From Acanthosepion pharaonis (Eukaryota; Mollusca; Cephalopoda; Sepiida; Sepiidae): 64,000 bases of DNA. The notes beneath the pieces were generated by a model. The model did no database searches, was not told where the DNA came from, and worked only from the letters and a program-made list of their open reading frames with translations. The stretch covers positions 114,501-178,500 of the forward strand of contig CAHIKZ030002090.1 of the NCBI GenBank assembly GCA_903632075.3, in the 5' to 3' direction. This document shows positions 9,561 through 21,390 of the stretch, piece after piece (the stretch's first letter is position 1; every line of letters starts with the position of its first letter). Position numbers and translations under genes: made by a program.

Positions 9561-10282
9561 TGCTTTAAAAAAACAGATATAAAAGGTATATATTAATATA
9601 TAATAAAAAAAAAATTAAAACAAAGGAGGAAATAAAATGAAAAATACTTATCGTAAAATAGTAAATCGAAAAACTGTATATCAAAAAGTGTAGTTAATCG
9701 GTTATCGTTAATTATATTTTAGGCGTTGTGTCCAACTTTACACTCTTTTTGTCCTCCATTTAGCTATGAAGAGCAAACAGTTTCTTTTTTCTTTTAATAG
9801 TTCTTCGATTTAACATTTTAGGGTAAATATTTTCCCTTTTTGTTTTAATGTATTTGTATGCATTATATATTAATATATGCTTTCTCTTTCATTTATTTTT
9901 TTTTAAGTCATAATAAAATTCTGCCCTTTCCATAAATCATTTGAATAAATATCACGAAATCCGCAATATCCACTAGCTTTCGAAGAGACTTCAACTCGTA
10001 TCCCAGACCTCTACAGCTCACCTTTCATGGACGTCGATTTAAACATTTTTGTTACAGAAACCTCAACGAGTAAGGAAAGCAATACTGATATGATAGGAAC
10101 TAATTTGAACAATAAAATCATATTATTATTATGAATAATAAAAAATAAGTTATACGTAAAAACCTTATTTTAAAACGGAATATGCAAATTAGTTTTAAAA
10201 CTAAGTGTAACTATGCAATATAATAATAATTAACATTAGTTCCATATTAATATTAACCAATAATATTAGTAATTGCGCACTT
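9561..10282. other. AT-rich spacer
   Basis: A/T runs only. Nothing coding or repetitive was recognised. Confidence 0.4.
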
Positions 10283-10355
10283 CGACGTGGTGTAACAGTC
10301 GGCAAGCTCGTCTCGCTAGAAATAATTGACTGTGTAGTGAGTTCGATCCTGAAGT
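10283..10355 (+). repeat. SINE family C head, fragment
   Basis: Contains gacgtggtgtaacagtcggc (A-box region), gtctcgctagaa and the B box gagttcgatcctgaag. The sequence after the head is AT-rich and not family C. Confidence 0.75.
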
Positions 10356-10880
10356 GAGATTTTTGAAATTTTAATATTTAAGCTTTTATTTTACTAGATT
10401 TTAAATTTGTTTTCTTTTTTAAAAAAAATGAAGTAAGAGTTTAAATTTTATTTTCTCTTCTGTTTACTCATTTTTTTTAAAGCTGTTTTTGCTGTGTATG
10501 GATTCTTTGCTAACCTGGAAGGTTTACAGTCTTGGCCTCGACGTAAAGAACTCATCTGATATCGGGACTCAAAGCCTCTAATCCACTCAAAAGAAACCCC
10601 TTTCCATCTGGTCAATTACCACCCCCAAAAGTCGTCAAAGGGCTGACAGGGACCCCTAGATTGCGAGCTGTCGAAGTGTTTTGCACTGAGTAAAGAAATG
10701 TAGAATTTAAGGGCAGGAAGTTCAAAACCAGAGAATATTGTTGATGGTAAACCTTTTTCGGAGATGACATCTATCTATCTACACCTCATTTCAACTTCAA
10801 TAGTATAAGTCTGAGGGCTAGCCAACGTTCCTGCAACAGACATGGGATACCCTCCCCAAATCTACGTTCACGAAGCTAAG
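10356..10880. other. Unassigned region
   Basis: Nothing recognised with confidence. Confidence 0.35.
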
Positions 10881-10885
10881 CCATA

Positions 10886-10932
10886 ATCTATCTATCTATC
10901 TATCTCAGTCAGTTCTTATCTATCTATCTATC
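10886..10932. repeat. (TATC)n microsatellite, interrupted
   Basis: Two short blocks of the tetranucleotide are separated by about 11 bases. Confidence 0.9.
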
Positions 10933-10996
10933 ACAAATATTTTTACTACTAACTACTTTTAAAAACTAACCAAACAGGAACTGTCATCTAATATAG

Positions 10997-11132
10997 TGAT
11001 TTCCCAAGCTTATCTTAGATGTGGAACAAGGCCGAAAGTAGGGGGCACCCAGTGAGGATCGAACTCACTACTCAGTAGTAATTGTTCTAGCGACACAAGG
11101 CTGCTAACCATTACACCACCTCGAGGTGCCCT
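10997..11132 (-). mobile_element. SINE family C, full copy with target-site duplication
   Basis: The element runs (plus strand) from tgatttcccaagc to cgaggtgccct, a complete ~136-bp family C unit. It is flanked by a 17-bp direct repeat with one mismatch: actgtcatctaatatag at 10980-10996 and actgtcatttaatatag at 11133-11149. The internal A and B boxes are intact (ggttagcagc, gagttcgatcctc). Confidence 0.9.
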
Positions 11133-11278
11133 ACTGTCATTTAATATAGAAAGTTTGTAGTTTGTGTGTGTGTCAGCTACATACCCTGAAAAGTAATTCC
11201 ATATTGTTAGTTGCTTGTCCGATTGTGTCTGTGTGCGTATCTGTGTGCAGATATTGTGTAAAACAATGAGTTACTAAG

Positions 11279-11386
11279 TGTAGCTTAGATGTGGTACAAG
11301 GCCGCAATTATGGAGCACCTAGTTAGTATTATTGTTCCAGCGAGACAAGCTTGCTAAACATTACAGCACGCCGACGTGCCAAGTAA
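11279..11386 (-). repeat. SINE family C, truncated copy
   Basis: Carries gtagcttagatgtggtacaa and cgagacaagcttgctaaac, but about 20 bases around the B box are deleted. Confidence 0.75.
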
Positions 11387-11399
11387 AACGCTGACCTCT

Positions 11400-11700
11400 C
11401 CACGAATGTAGGATGTGGCACAAGGTCGTTCTTAATGTGGGCTGCCCATACATGTACATATAGGACAAAGTTAAAGATCGATTGCCTCATGAATAGTGTC
11501 ATGCTGATGTTAGTACTCGCCAGACCACCCTCTCTTACGTGTAATTAGGGAGGTGCTGACACAGCGTTTAAATCTTTGGGGCAAGGCATCCCTCATAATT
11601 TTAAGGAGGATATAGGGCAGATATTACCCTTGGTCTCAGCTCGAAGGCCGCATTTATAGAGCACATAATATTTAGTTAGAAAAACTTGCTAACCATTGCA
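11400..11700 (-). repeat. SINE C-related fragments
   Basis: At 11408-11440 the piece aggatgtggcacaaggtcg and at 11640-11697 the pieces cgaaggccgcatttatag and aacttgctaaccattgca resemble the two ends of family C. The middle (11440-11640) is unassigned. Confidence 0.4.
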
Positions 11701-12000
11701 AAATAAAACGTTGGTATCAAATAAATACGGTAAATGTTTTATTATTGTTCAGTTTAGTGGGTCTTGAATATTCAACTTTCAAAATAAAGATAAAAAAGAA
11801 AGAATGTGTCTATTTTTTATTCATTTCCAATTTGGTCTTTTATGATTTTTATAAATAAGCAATTGCTATACCAGTAGCATCTATACTTGCATTGCTTAAT
11901 TATTCAAATAATTTTTTTTTTGCTACCTTGGAAATAAATACGACGTCTGCATTTAGATCACAGTTTGGGAATAAAGGGAATTAATTAAAAGGATATACAA
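11701..12000. other. AT-rich spacer
   Basis: Nothing recognised. Confidence 0.4.
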
Positions 12001-12004
12001 GGAG

Positions 12005-12265
12005 CATAATGGTTATCGGGCGCAGAAAGTAAAATCGGTGAAGCGAGTTCAAATCCACGTCTAGTCTGTTGTATTTACTTTTGCACAAATATCATCGCGA
12101 AAGGCATGAATCCATCTGTTAAACCACTTGAATATCAATCATTCTAGAATAAGGAGTATCATGAATTCAAAACCGTGGTAAAGACAACGGAAAACCACTT
12201 GAGTAAGTTTACAAGTCATAACAATTCATAAATAATAAAGGAATGAATCTGTGGAGAACCTTAGT
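12005..12265 (+). repeat. tRNA-headed SINE, family B
   Basis: Head gcataatggttatcgggcgc and B box gagttcaaatccacg, then tagtctgttgtatttac, and a tail with aattcataaataataaagg and aatgaatctgtggag. The tail matches the copies at 25695 and 27535. Confidence 0.8.
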
Positions 12266-12454
12266 CAATTACGTACTAAAGAGACAATGCATTAAAAAAA
12301 GGAATGGATAAAAGGAAAGTATGTAATGTCCACATTTTTGTATATTTTTAAATATTAACAGTTATTATATAAGAGGTTATGATATTATAACGTTCCATTT
12401 AAGAAATTATGTTATTATGTGAATTTATATGAAATTATAATATAACGCGCCGTA

Positions 12455-13397
12455 TCTCTATCTATAAAAGCAGGATGTGTGTGTGTGTGTGTAGCGAATG
12501 CACGGCCGCAATTTTCGACGGATTTGCACCAAAATTTACATGCACATGCTCCAAGCTAGTGGATAGGCCAAGACCGACTTTGCATTTCCATCGATAGTGG
12601 AAATAATCGATTTTTTTCATGCTTCTACGGCAGTTTTCATGTAGTTTGCGGTCATTTTTTATTGGTCAGAGTGGGAGCCTATAGCTGGCTGCCACGAATA
12701 GGCAGAAAGATTCTATTGGCCAGCGTGAGAGCCAACAGCTGACTGATACGAATGTTAACTAGCATGCTAACCTGCAAAAAAAAAAAAAAAAATCGATAGC
12801 TGCATTCGTCACAAGTGGGAAAAATTTAAATCTGCATGGCACTTTACTCCAATTGGCTCATTCGCTTGCTTAAACTCAACGTTGATTCTGATTCCGCAGA
12901 ACTGGGTTGGGTGTAAAAAAGTATTTGTTGTTAATATTCTTTTTTCATTCAGTTTTTCCAGTTACGAGTCCTTTTTTAAAGCTGATCGTTTTGTGTTCAT
13001 TTTGTTTAGTTCTTTTTTCGTAATAGATTTAATGTTTAGTATAGAGCTTAGAAAAAATTCGCAGTGTGAGATAGGCAAGAAGTAAGGCATGTAGCAACAT
13101 CAGCACGGCAAACGGCACTCCTTTAAAGGCAAGGAAGGGCAAAAATATTTTAAGTCAAGTGATAGCGATTGCTGTATGAATCGTACGATTTTTGAATCAA
13201 GCACGGGCAACGCCTGGCCATGCTGATAGTATGAAATCAAGGACTACCAAATTATTCAACCATATTGAACTGCCTTAACAACAACAGTTTCGTTAATACC
13301 ATTTTATCACATACGAAAATCTCAAAGAAACGATAGTGTTACGCATCTGAAGAAAAGAAATAAAGTTGGCCCGCACAACGCCGGGTATGGTTACTAG
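12455..13397 (+). mobile_element. Non-autonomous Helitron
   Basis: The 5' end tctctatctataaaagcagg followed by a (TG)n run is the common start of animal Helitrons. The 3' end has a GC-rich hairpin, cccgcacaacgccggg (about 13370-13384), and terminates in ggttactag|t at 13397. The element starts after A (12454) and ends before T (13398), as expected for insertion between A and T. A second, degenerate 3'-like end (cacgggcaacgcctgg...ctgatag) lies at about 13199-13230, suggesting a nested or duplicated terminus. No Rep/helicase coding is present. The 67-residue frame at 12882 is not recognised. Confidence 0.85.
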
Positions 13398-13399
13398 TT

Positions 13400-13875
13400 A
13401 TCCATATTTTTTGGTTAGTCATTCATAATTAAGTTTAATACATATAGTAATCATTCGGACAAGATATTTATTAATAAACAGGTTGAGGTGGAAATCATCG
13501 AAAAAGCCTGATTTAAGGAATGTTTCATTTTTTTTAACATAGACTGTTCCATTTAATGAATAACGTTGTTTTTAGCTTTGTTTTGTCGCAACCCATTCGT
13601 CAAATTTGATTGGTCATTAGTCAAGCTCGTATCACTCGTTGGAATAATTCAGTGTTTAGAAAGGAGGTTCGTCAAGCTTTGGCTTGGTAATAGTTTTTTT
13701 TTAACATAAAATCCACTCGAGATAACAAAATTAAAAAGTTCAGTACTTTATTTGAAGGTAACTTTATACTTGTAAATTGTGTATTACGTGTTGACTCGTT
13801 TTAACAGGGGTTTTCGACCCACGTATTGACATTACTCGTGTCTTCTGCTTACTCCAAAAATTCTCAGTTCGGTTA
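13400..13875. other. AT-rich spacer
   Basis: At about 13607-13675 a degenerate family C-like head (agtcaagctcgtatcac) may be present. Nothing else was recognised. Confidence 0.35.
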
Positions 13876-13879
13876 ACGT

Positions 13880-14135
13880 TTGAACTTTATGTTGTTCGCT
13901 ATAAAACGTTGATATTATTGTCCTTTTTTTTCTTTTAACAAATTTCTGACCATTTTTGATGCGTGTTTTTCGGTCATTGTCTTGTCGGAAGGTCTGCTAA
14001 TGGCTCAGCCGTGTTGATGTTTTGCTCCAAAAGCTGAGTATATTCTTTCTTCGTGGCAAACTTAATCAACAAACCAGCCCACTGGCTGAAAAACATTCCT
14101 GCAACATAATTCTGCCATCAGTATTTTTATTGTTG
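13880..14135 (-). pseudogene. Tc1-like transposase fragment
   Basis: Minus-strand frames give GRIMLQECFSASG, resembling the Tc1 block before the second catalytic Asp, then across a frameshift QLLEQNINTAEPL and RQDNDRKTRIKNGQKF. The last piece aligns with the QQDNDPKHTAK-type catalytic block of Tc1 transposases (DD34E DDE nuclease). The aspartate is kept, but the following PKH is RKT. Frameshifts and stops make it inactive. Confidence 0.75.
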
Positions 14136-14435
14136 GGACAATGTTCTTTAGATATTTCTTTTTAAATTTCTGCATGTTTCTTTAATATATTGTGAGGAAC
14201 CGTTTTGGTAACTTATTTTATCTATGCCTGCTTTTGAAATATTATGGTAATGGGTGTCTTTAGATCCAGACAATATTTCTGCACATGAAAAATTCTCTTC
14301 AAACATAAATGTAAATGACGTAATCTTTCAGTTGATCCAATGAATATGAGCGTTTTAAAATTCTATTAAGTAACATTTTTTTTTGTTTATTGCTGCTTTG
14401 TTCAAATAAATTCAACTTTTTTTTTTTTTTTTTTT
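14136..14435. other. AT-rich spacer
   Basis: Nothing recognised beyond a poly-T run at about 14418-14438. Confidence 0.4.
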
Positions 14436-14439
14436 TTTA

Positions 14440-14497
14440 ACTTGAAAAAGTACGTAGTGTATGAAACGCGTCGGCTAAAACTACATACGTTTTCCTA
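14440..14497 (+). repeat. PLE-type terminal motif, degenerate hammerhead-like
   Basis: cttgaaaaagtacgtagtg followed by tatgaaacgcgtcggc has the stem II-GAAACGCGTC pattern of the PLE motif at 5853, but the CUGANGA core is lost. Confidence 0.45.
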
Positions 14498-14561
14498 TTG
14501 TCTTTTGTTTTTCATTTATAAATATTATCCTACAGATTAATTTTGAAATTATTTTACATAT

Positions 14562-15114
14562 ACCGGGTGTGACAGCAAAATTGTCCAATTGTTAGATTAA
14601 GTTTTGAACCGTTACATCTTAGAAATGATTAGATATCGTACTGAAATCTTCCGAGGTTTTTATAGCACTATTGGACTCTTTTTGCACAATAAGAATGTAT
14701 TTAGCTGTAAGTTGAAATGATGATCCCTCTTCCTGTTCCAGTTTTCTTGTCTACCGCTCACTCTCTTTTTCTGTTTTTTTAACTTTTTCACCGTTCTCAT
14801 CATGGTTCTTGAATGGACTTCGGAGGTGGAAGTTCGTACAATTACTGAAGGCCTTTTTCGTCTCACCATTGCCCATTTGCAAAGACATGGATCTGACACA
14901 AAACGATTATAACCTGTTCTCTTTTTAGCTGCATAACTCAAAGGATTTTTTTTCTTCAGTGATTCTTATGACAAATGGCGTCAAGATGGTTAAACGTCTA
15001 TGAAAAACCTGGAAAAAAAAAAAAATTTTTTTTTTTGTTGTTTGTTTGTTTTTTTTTTTTTTTTTTTTAAACATTTTATGGGATGGACAATTATTCCATG
15101 CTGTTACACCCGAG

Positions 15115-15116
<2 letters not shown>
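14562..15116 (-). mobile_element. TIR DNA transposon, copy 1
   Basis: Terminal inverted repeats: left ccgggtgtgacagc...attgtcca and right complement tcgggtgtaacagc...attgtcca. Between them a minus-strand frame (14660-14941) encodes a basic stretch (KKLKKQKKR) of no recognised family. A more diverged copy, in the opposite orientation to the plus-strand reading, lies at 18090-18877. Superfamily not determined; Tc1/mariner is possible. Confidence 0.65.

Positions 15117-15118
<2 letters not shown>

Positions 15119-15156
<38 letters not shown>
15119..15156. repeat. (TA)n microsatellite next to TIR element
   Basis: About 18 TA units starting three bases after the right end of the TIR element. Confidence 0.97.
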
Positions 15157-15159
<3 letters not shown>

Positions 15160-15163
<4 letters not shown>

Positions 15164-15900
15164 GTATATTTGAGTTGAAACCTTTTCTTTGTTTGCTACC
15201 ATAGGCATGTTCATGAGTACCTCCCACACTCTGCCAATTGTCATGGTCGCAGTGTATACTCACGTAGGGAACAAGGCGGATGTGTGTGCTCCTACTAGAG
15301 AAAAAAACAAAACAAACTATGACGCCATTTCTACGTTTTGTTATGTACTGGTCACGAGATTTATCTGTAAAAGATTTTTCTTAGTTGCACAATTGCTCAT
15401 CAATAGTAATACATGTATTGAATATTAAACTTATTTCTCCTACATTTGTGGAGTCCATTCACATAATATGCCTAAAAGCAAATGTATTAATGACACGTAC
15501 ATCTATAATGGTTATTTATATCTCTGTTCGCGTTTTTTGCGATGCGGTCCAGTTTACACAGGGAAACCGATAATGTAGACCTACATGAAAAAGGTTTGCT
15601 CAAACCTGATCTATACCATGATCTTTTTATATTCTTTATGAAGTAAGAAAAGGATTTTAATTAGAATTTCTTATCTTCTTCGATGGTTTGTGATAAAGTG
15701 TACTTGTTTATGATCTGTATGTGAACCACAAATAAATAGCTATCGTTGATAGGGGTTATGTTTTATATGTATACTAACACTCACTTCCTGCGTATGTACA
15801 CGAATGCTCGTGAATTAAATTTAAGATTTGAATTCTCCGGTGGATGCCAGTAAATAACATTGTATTTAAGTGTCCAATAACTCCTTTTTAGTGATGTATT
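15160..15900. other. Unassigned region
   Basis: Short frames only. No repeat or coding family was recognised. Confidence 0.35.
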
Positions 15901-16560
15901 TATGCAGGCAAATTAAAAAAAAAAAATGATAAAAAAAAAAAAAAAAATAAAGATATTTAATAAAGTCAAATTACGAAGAATCGTGAAATTAAGTAGAAAG
16001 AATGGAGAAAAAAACAGAAATGGCGGCGGGTAACTTGCAAGACGGGAAAGAATAAACAAAAGAAACGGAATTAATGATAAATGTAGCAGTAGAAAAAGAT
16101 GAAAAAATAAAAAGGGAAAATAAGATAAAATAAGGCTGAAGAAATATCATAAAAGAAAGAAATAAAGAATCAACCAACGGCGTAAAAACGAACAGATGGT
16201 AGGGGGAGGTGAAAGAAAAGAAAGAAAAAAAAGGAAAACAAATAGAAATGAATGGAAGAAAGAAATAAGGGCAGGACTGAAAATAAATCAATAAAAATCT
16301 GCAAAAAAGAAGATGAAAGTCAAATAGAAGGAAAGGTAAGCGAAAAAAGACCTTAGGGTTGAAAAAGAAGAACAGAAATAGTAAAAAAAAATAGTGGAAA
16401 GATAAAAAAAGAAAAATAACAAAAAGGAAATAGAAAAGAATTAAAGAGAGAAAAAGTAAAAAGACAATTAAAAGAAAAAGCAAGTTGGAAAAGAAAATAA
16501 AGAAAAAGAAAGAAAAAAAGAAACAGAAAGATACCAAAGACGGAAGAGAGAAAATAATGG
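15900..16560. repeat. Purine-rich (A/G) low-complexity tract
   Basis: The plus strand is overwhelmingly A and G with gaaa/aaag motifs. The 220-residue minus-strand frame over it is a Phe/Leu/Ser-rich translation of this composition, not a protein. Confidence 0.85.
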
Positions 16561-17060
16561 AAACAAAGGAGTAAGTAACTTGCAAACTGAATTCGCTTTG
16601 TATAATGAGTTGGTATAATGAACGATTCGCAGACTGGATTCTGACACGCACAGAAACAAACTGACAGAGATCCAGAGGGTGATGGCATTGAGGTGGGGGA
16701 TAAACGACGTATAATGAGAATATAGCCGGCGCCGTTTAGAAACAGAGTAGAGAAAAGACAACTTTGGGCAGTGACTTCTTAATGTCACAACTGAAATAGT
16801 ACCTAGAGACATGCACACAAGATACATTACATATGTAGAGATTCTTATATATAGGAGACATATATATATAAACAAACGTGTAAATGCATACACACCTAGC
16901 ACACACAGAAAGCACACGCATATACATAAACATGTATAAACATTGTGAACATAAAGAACCCAACATTGCACGATGACTGGATATTTTACGCCTTAAATAA
17001 TCATCAGACTATCTTTACTTTACTTGACTATCTTACTCCTCTTTGTGTGGCTACTTCTTT
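16561..17060. other. Unassigned region
   Basis: Mixed composition with short CA-rich runs at about 16885-16930. Nothing recognised. Confidence 0.35.
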
Positions 17061-17065
17061 CTATC

Positions 17066-17392
17066 TGTATGAGACAAAATTAGAAAAGCTTACAAAACGA
17101 CGCGTTTCTTCGACGTCTGTTAAGCTCAGCTTCTTCAGGTTAGAATTGTTTTGATTGTTTGAGGTGTATTTTTTTTTTGCTAGTAGAAGCGTTTATTCCG
17201 AGCCTTCAAATTTTGAGCACGGTAAGAATTAAGAGTCCGTGCCTTTTGTGTTTTTTTTTTTAAAAAAAAAAAAATTTCAGGTTTAACAATTTCATTCCTC
17301 TGATCAATTTATTACAAAACTACGCTGAAGAAACTGAGATTAACAGACGTCGGAGAAACGCGTCGTTTTGTAAACTTTACTACTTTGTCTCA
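17066..17392. repeat. Inverted pair of PLE-type terminal motifs
   Basis: Left arm 17066-17145 and right arm 17318-17392 are inverted copies. Each contains gctgaagaa, then aacagacgtcg and gaaacgcgtcg, then ttttgtaa. The CTGAAGA...GAAACGCGTC order resembles the hammerhead region of PLE pLTRs, though stem II is not convincing. About 175 bp lie between the arms. Confidence 0.6.
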
Positions 17393-17485
17393 TCATCTCA
17401 TCTCCACGTCGTGTAACAGCATAATTATCCATCCCAAAAATGTTTAATATATATATATATATAAACAATAACAAAAAACACTAAA

Positions 17486-18060
17486 TCAAGCAGGGTAGTG
17501 TTCTGACAGAGGACGGTAAGTGTGAGGCTGAGGTCCGAAGACGTATCGGGATGGCCAAAGACGCATTCCAAAAGCCAGGCAGAGTATGACGAGACAGGTG
17601 GGTTTCGTTTGTAACAAAGAAAAGAGTACTGAACTGCTACGTGATATCTGTCCTCCTTTACGGCAGCGAATGTTGGACGGTCTCCTCAAAGATGAAGAAG
17701 AAGACTCGATGCAACAGAGGTGTAGCTCTACAGAAGGATGCTAAGGATACCCTGGATCGAACATGTGAGGGTTTGGAGAGGATCGAAACAAAAAAGAAGC
17801 TCATCATTAACATCAGGAAGAGGCGGCTGAAATTTCTGTGACACGTGATGAGAAAGGAGGGTCTTGGAAAATCTGATAATCATAGAGTAGATAGACGGAA
17901 AGAGGGACAAGACGTGACATACTTAACGGGTTTAAGCAGGTGGATGGCAGAAAAGGGCCTGGGAGAAATAACATAAAACAGAATTTATTGAGAGCTACAA
18001 GGGACAGGAAGAAATGGAGAACCATGATCGTCTATGTCCCGAAGGAACACATCGCATAAA
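17486..18060 (+). pseudogene. LINE ORF2 C-terminal region (L-A), best copy
   Basis: Frames give CEAEVRRRIGMAKDAF, then VISVLLYGSECWTVSS, then IRKRRLKFL and a tail with RDRKKWRTMI before the 3' end gcataaaagaagaagaaac. This block order is typical of the C-terminal part of RT proteins in abundant non-LTR elements (RTE/jockey-like; lineage uncertain). The RT catalytic core lies upstream and is missing. Frameshifts occur near 17700 and a stop at 17841. The 3' end in GAA repeats resembles other copies. Confidence 0.85.
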
Positions 18061-18089
18061 AGAAGAAGAAACTAATTGAGTTTCTTTTT

Positions 18090-18594
18090 TCCGGGTTTTC
18101 AGATAAGACGTTTAGCCATCTTGACACCATTTGTAAGAATCACTGAAAAACACTTTCAGTTATTCAGATAAAAAGAGAGCAGATTAAAATTGTTTTGTGC
18201 CAGACCCCTGACTTCCTAACTGAGCAATGGTGAGAGGAAAAATATCATTCAGGCCTTCAGTAATGGTACCAACATTCATACTCTGGCTTTCATCTTCAAA
18301 GTCCATTCAAGTACCATGAAGAGAAAGATGAATAAGTTTAAAAAAGAGGGAACAGTAGAGAGGAAATCTGAATCAGTAACAACAGGAAGAGGAATCACAA
18401 TTTCAAATTAGAAATAAAAAGATCAATTAGAAAAGATCCAACTCAATTCATAAGACGTTTCGCATGTGAGAGAGGATCTATGACAGCCTGAAGAGTAGCG
18501 AAAAAGACTTGAAAATGAAATCGTACGTGTTAGTCCAGGATAGAAAGTTAGAGAGGGTGACGACCATCTTGAATAAGTTGAAAAATGATCCTGG

Positions 18595-18639
<45 letters not shown>

Positions 18640-18877
18640 CTTTATTTCAATCCTTCGTGAGCTTCCGATCCTTAGCTATGATTAATTAATGATGAACATG
18701 CCATATTCGTTTATGATTGATTTCATCACGATACGAGTCCAATAGTGTTATAAAAACCTCGGAGAATTCCAGTAAGAGATCTTTAATCATTTCTAAGATA
18801 CAATGGTTCAAAGCTTAATCTAGCAATTTCACAATTTTGCTGCTACACGATGTGGACAATCTTTCTGTTACACCCAG
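18090..18877 (-). mobile_element. TIR DNA transposon, copy 2
   Basis: Its interior matches copy 1 at 14562-15116 through segments such as gacgtttagccatcttgac and gagtccaatagtgttataaa. The right end (18866-18877) is tgttacaccca, the TIR. The other TIR is not recognisable. It carries about 240 extra bases including a (TA)n run. Confidence 0.6.
18598..18636. repeat. (TA)n microsatellite inside TIR element copy 2
   Basis: About 19 TA units. Confidence 0.97.
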
Positions 18878-18899
18878 TATATACGTATGTATATATGCA

Positions 18900-19830
18900 C
18901 ATGTGTGTGTATATGTAAATACATGCAAGTAAATCAGTAAGCTCGGAACGTAAAGCTGAAACAAGCATTTATTTTAAAATACTAATTATTTTTAATATCA
19001 TCTACTTCCCTGGAAATGCGCATAGTTCAGTGGTACCAGCCTTGACAGAGCTCAAAAGCGTTTACGCGGTCTTGCGGGTGATGAATTGCTTTCCACAGAT
19101 GAAATATCACAAACCTACAGCGAGTCCTTCGCTATTTCCTTGACAATGGTCAGATGAGTTACTTAGTTCCACCAGTTCAGACTTTTATATCTAGGACGCA
19201 CTCTGCCATGTACACATTCTCACTCCGTTCGTATTTTATTGGTAAGAAGGAAGTTCCATTCAGCTTCTTCCTGACGCATTGGTTGCAAAGGCAAAAGATC
19301 TAAAGTAGGCGTGCGGGTCAAGTGAATTTTTGGGCATCCGAAAGGCACATGGATCAAACGCGTTTTTAATTTTATCTCAGAGCCATTAAAAGGAGTTACG
19401 TTTAGCTTAAAACATTTTGAAATTGCAAGTGCTGAAAATCTCAGCTTTTAAAAACTCAGCTTCAAAAAAAGCTCAGGTGACCGCAAAATAAAGTCCGCCG
19501 GCCTGGCACCTAGCACTAAAAAAAAACACCCAGGAATGTGGCCCCAGCGGTTTTATGGCATTTTTATGTGCACTGTAAAAAATGAAAGGCAACTTTTTAA
19601 AAAATTTGGAAGGAACCTTGTTTCACTCATTCAAATTGTGATACTTTTTTGAAAATACATTATGACCATTACAATGGTGAAAATATGGTGCAATCATTTA
19701 TTCAACAAGTCTAAACTTGTCTATTTTGGCCTGAAAAAAAATCTAAAATTTAAAAGTGTAAAAGGCCTCAATCAATGGCCTTAGTTTCATCCCTAGTATC
19801 CGGGAATACGAGTGACCAGCTATTATATAT
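18900..19830. other. Unassigned region, moderately GC-richer at 19240-19560
   Basis: A tRNA A-box-like piece (catagttcagtggtacc, about 19021) has no B box after it. Nothing else was recognised. Confidence 0.35.
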
Positions 19831-19833
19831 AAT

Positions 19834-19969
19834 GACAATAAAAAGACGGAGACTTTAATTATCCATTTCGATTATAAATTTATTTCGTGAACACCGAGAT
19901 GTTCAACTCTTCGGGTCGAAATCGTTGAACATCGAAATGAATAATTAAAGTCTCCGTCTTTTTATTATC
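19834..19969. repeat. Foldback element with nested hairpin
   Basis: Outer arms of about 36 bp (aataaaaagacggagacttt... and its complement, 19834-19872 and 19933-19969) enclose an inner hairpin, gatgttcaac/gttgaacatc, with loop tcttcgggtcgaaatc. The outer arms differ by about two bases. Confidence 0.9.
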
Positions 19970-20052
19970 CTTATAATGCTCTGTAGTCTACATTGAACTC
20001 TCCCTGGATTTATATCCTCCTCGGAATTATCCCATCCACTCACAAACTGATA

Positions 20053-20055
<3 letters not shown>

Positions 20056-20120
<65 letters not shown>
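20056..20120. repeat. (TA)n microsatellite
   Basis: About 32 TA units. Confidence 0.98.
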
Positions 20121-20122
<2 letters not shown>

Positions 20123-20505
20123 TACTATGATTGTGATTTTGAGTGGGTACACATGTTTGAGGAGACATCCTTGTTTCTTAAACATTGAAATTAAAATCTA
20201 CTGGTCGAAAATCTGAATAAAAAAGGTAGCCCTCGATATGAATCGGACCTGTATTCATTTTTAAATTTAGAAAACAATTTTCAAGTCAACTTTACTATTA
20301 AGCTATACGAAACTACCAGAGCAGAACAATCCATAATTACCCAGTTAAGAAAGTTGGCATAAATTTCGGTAGAGAATTTCACTGTTTAAAAAAAAAAATA
20401 AAAGGGTTGTCTACTCAAACTAAATATATCGCTGCGTGTAATAAGAAATAATACTAAGTGAAAAAATATTAATTTGTTAAAAAATACTTTGTTTCGGGCA
20501 CGAAA
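20121..20505. other. AT-rich spacer
   Basis: Nothing recognised. Confidence 0.35.
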
Positions 20506-20509
20506 ATAA

Positions 20510-20680
20510 AATTAACACACACACGCACGCACACACACGCACACACACATATATATATATAAGGTATATTTAGGCTGAAAGCATTCATCCATGTCATAGA
20601 CGAACAAATAAAATTAGTCTTAACGAAATTTAGAAAAAATAAAGCAAGACACTTCCCTGATGCAAACCAAATTAACACAC
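20510..20680 (-). pseudogene. PLE ORF start fragment joined to (CA)n(TA)n
   Basis: On the minus strand, gacatggatgaatgctttca followed by gcctaaatatacc aligns with the PLE N-terminal segment at 56533-56724 (CMNEKMLPKYT region). It then runs straight into (TA)n(TG)n. Decayed, no long frame. Confidence 0.5.
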
Positions 20681-20819
20681 CATTAACTTATTCTATCGTA
20701 ACCAAAATGCAGCCTAATTATAAAACGGATGAAAAAGCAATCAAAAACATAATTTGTCGATATATATCCCTCAGTGATCCTAATCATCTATTATAAAAAG
20801 TTTAAAATATAATCTAATT

Positions 20820-21080
20820 ATTACCAACAATACAGGACCTCAAAAATCTCCCCTGTGTAAAAATAATGTTGTCTATTAATTTTCATACCATATGGGAGCT
20901 TGCTTTTACAACATTAATAATAAAATGCATTAAATTCTTACATCAGGCACACATGCACCACACCCTCTCGCAGACTGACCTATCGTCAGCAGAAACTCAG
21001 TGAAAACCGTGCACATATAGACCAGTACGTCATAAACGACAAAGTATAACTATCAACATAAGACAATTATTAGTGGATAG
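20820..21080 (+). pseudogene. Penelope-like element GIY-YIG fragment
   Basis: Frames give NNVVY (one stop) FSYHMGAC, then after a frameshift YIRHTCTTPSRRLTYRQ. These align with the NVVYkF-C...YIGHT-TTLSRRLT blocks of PLE GIY-YIG endonucleases and with the 57175-57507 copy. The glycine of YIG is arginine and the cysteines are partly lost, so it is inactive. Confidence 0.65.
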
Positions 21081-21186
21081 TACTAAGATAATCTACAACC
21101 TATTATGCAAAATAAACAATCCACGTTGTATAAAATATCATTCAACACAGGAGACGGTAACTTGAAGTACATAATATATTTATTGT

Positions 21187-21252
<66 letters not shown>

Positions 21253-21253
21253 T
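21187..21253. repeat. (CA)n(TA)n microsatellite
   Basis: About 27 CA units followed by about 6 TA units, anchored on the PLE segment. Confidence 0.97.
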
Positions 21254-21390
21254 TGTGTATTTAGGCAGCAAATGTCTGCTAATTTTTAACAAAATCCTTT
21301 CATACTCACGAATAACCTTCCGTGTATTGTTTTTAAATGATGAAAGAAATGTACTATAGCTGTTTAATTTTTCTTTTATTTTCATTTCTC

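Noticed and set aside
15989..16971. Long minus-strand open frames (76 to 220 codons)
   Set aside because: They translate a purine-rich tract on the complementary strand into Phe/Leu/Ser-rich sequence. No domain, no start context, and frames overlap in several phases.
17066..17392. Hammerhead ribozymes at both arms
   Set aside because: CTGAAGA and GAAACGCGTC are present, but the sequence between them does not form a convincing stem II. Kept as PLE-type terminal motifs only.
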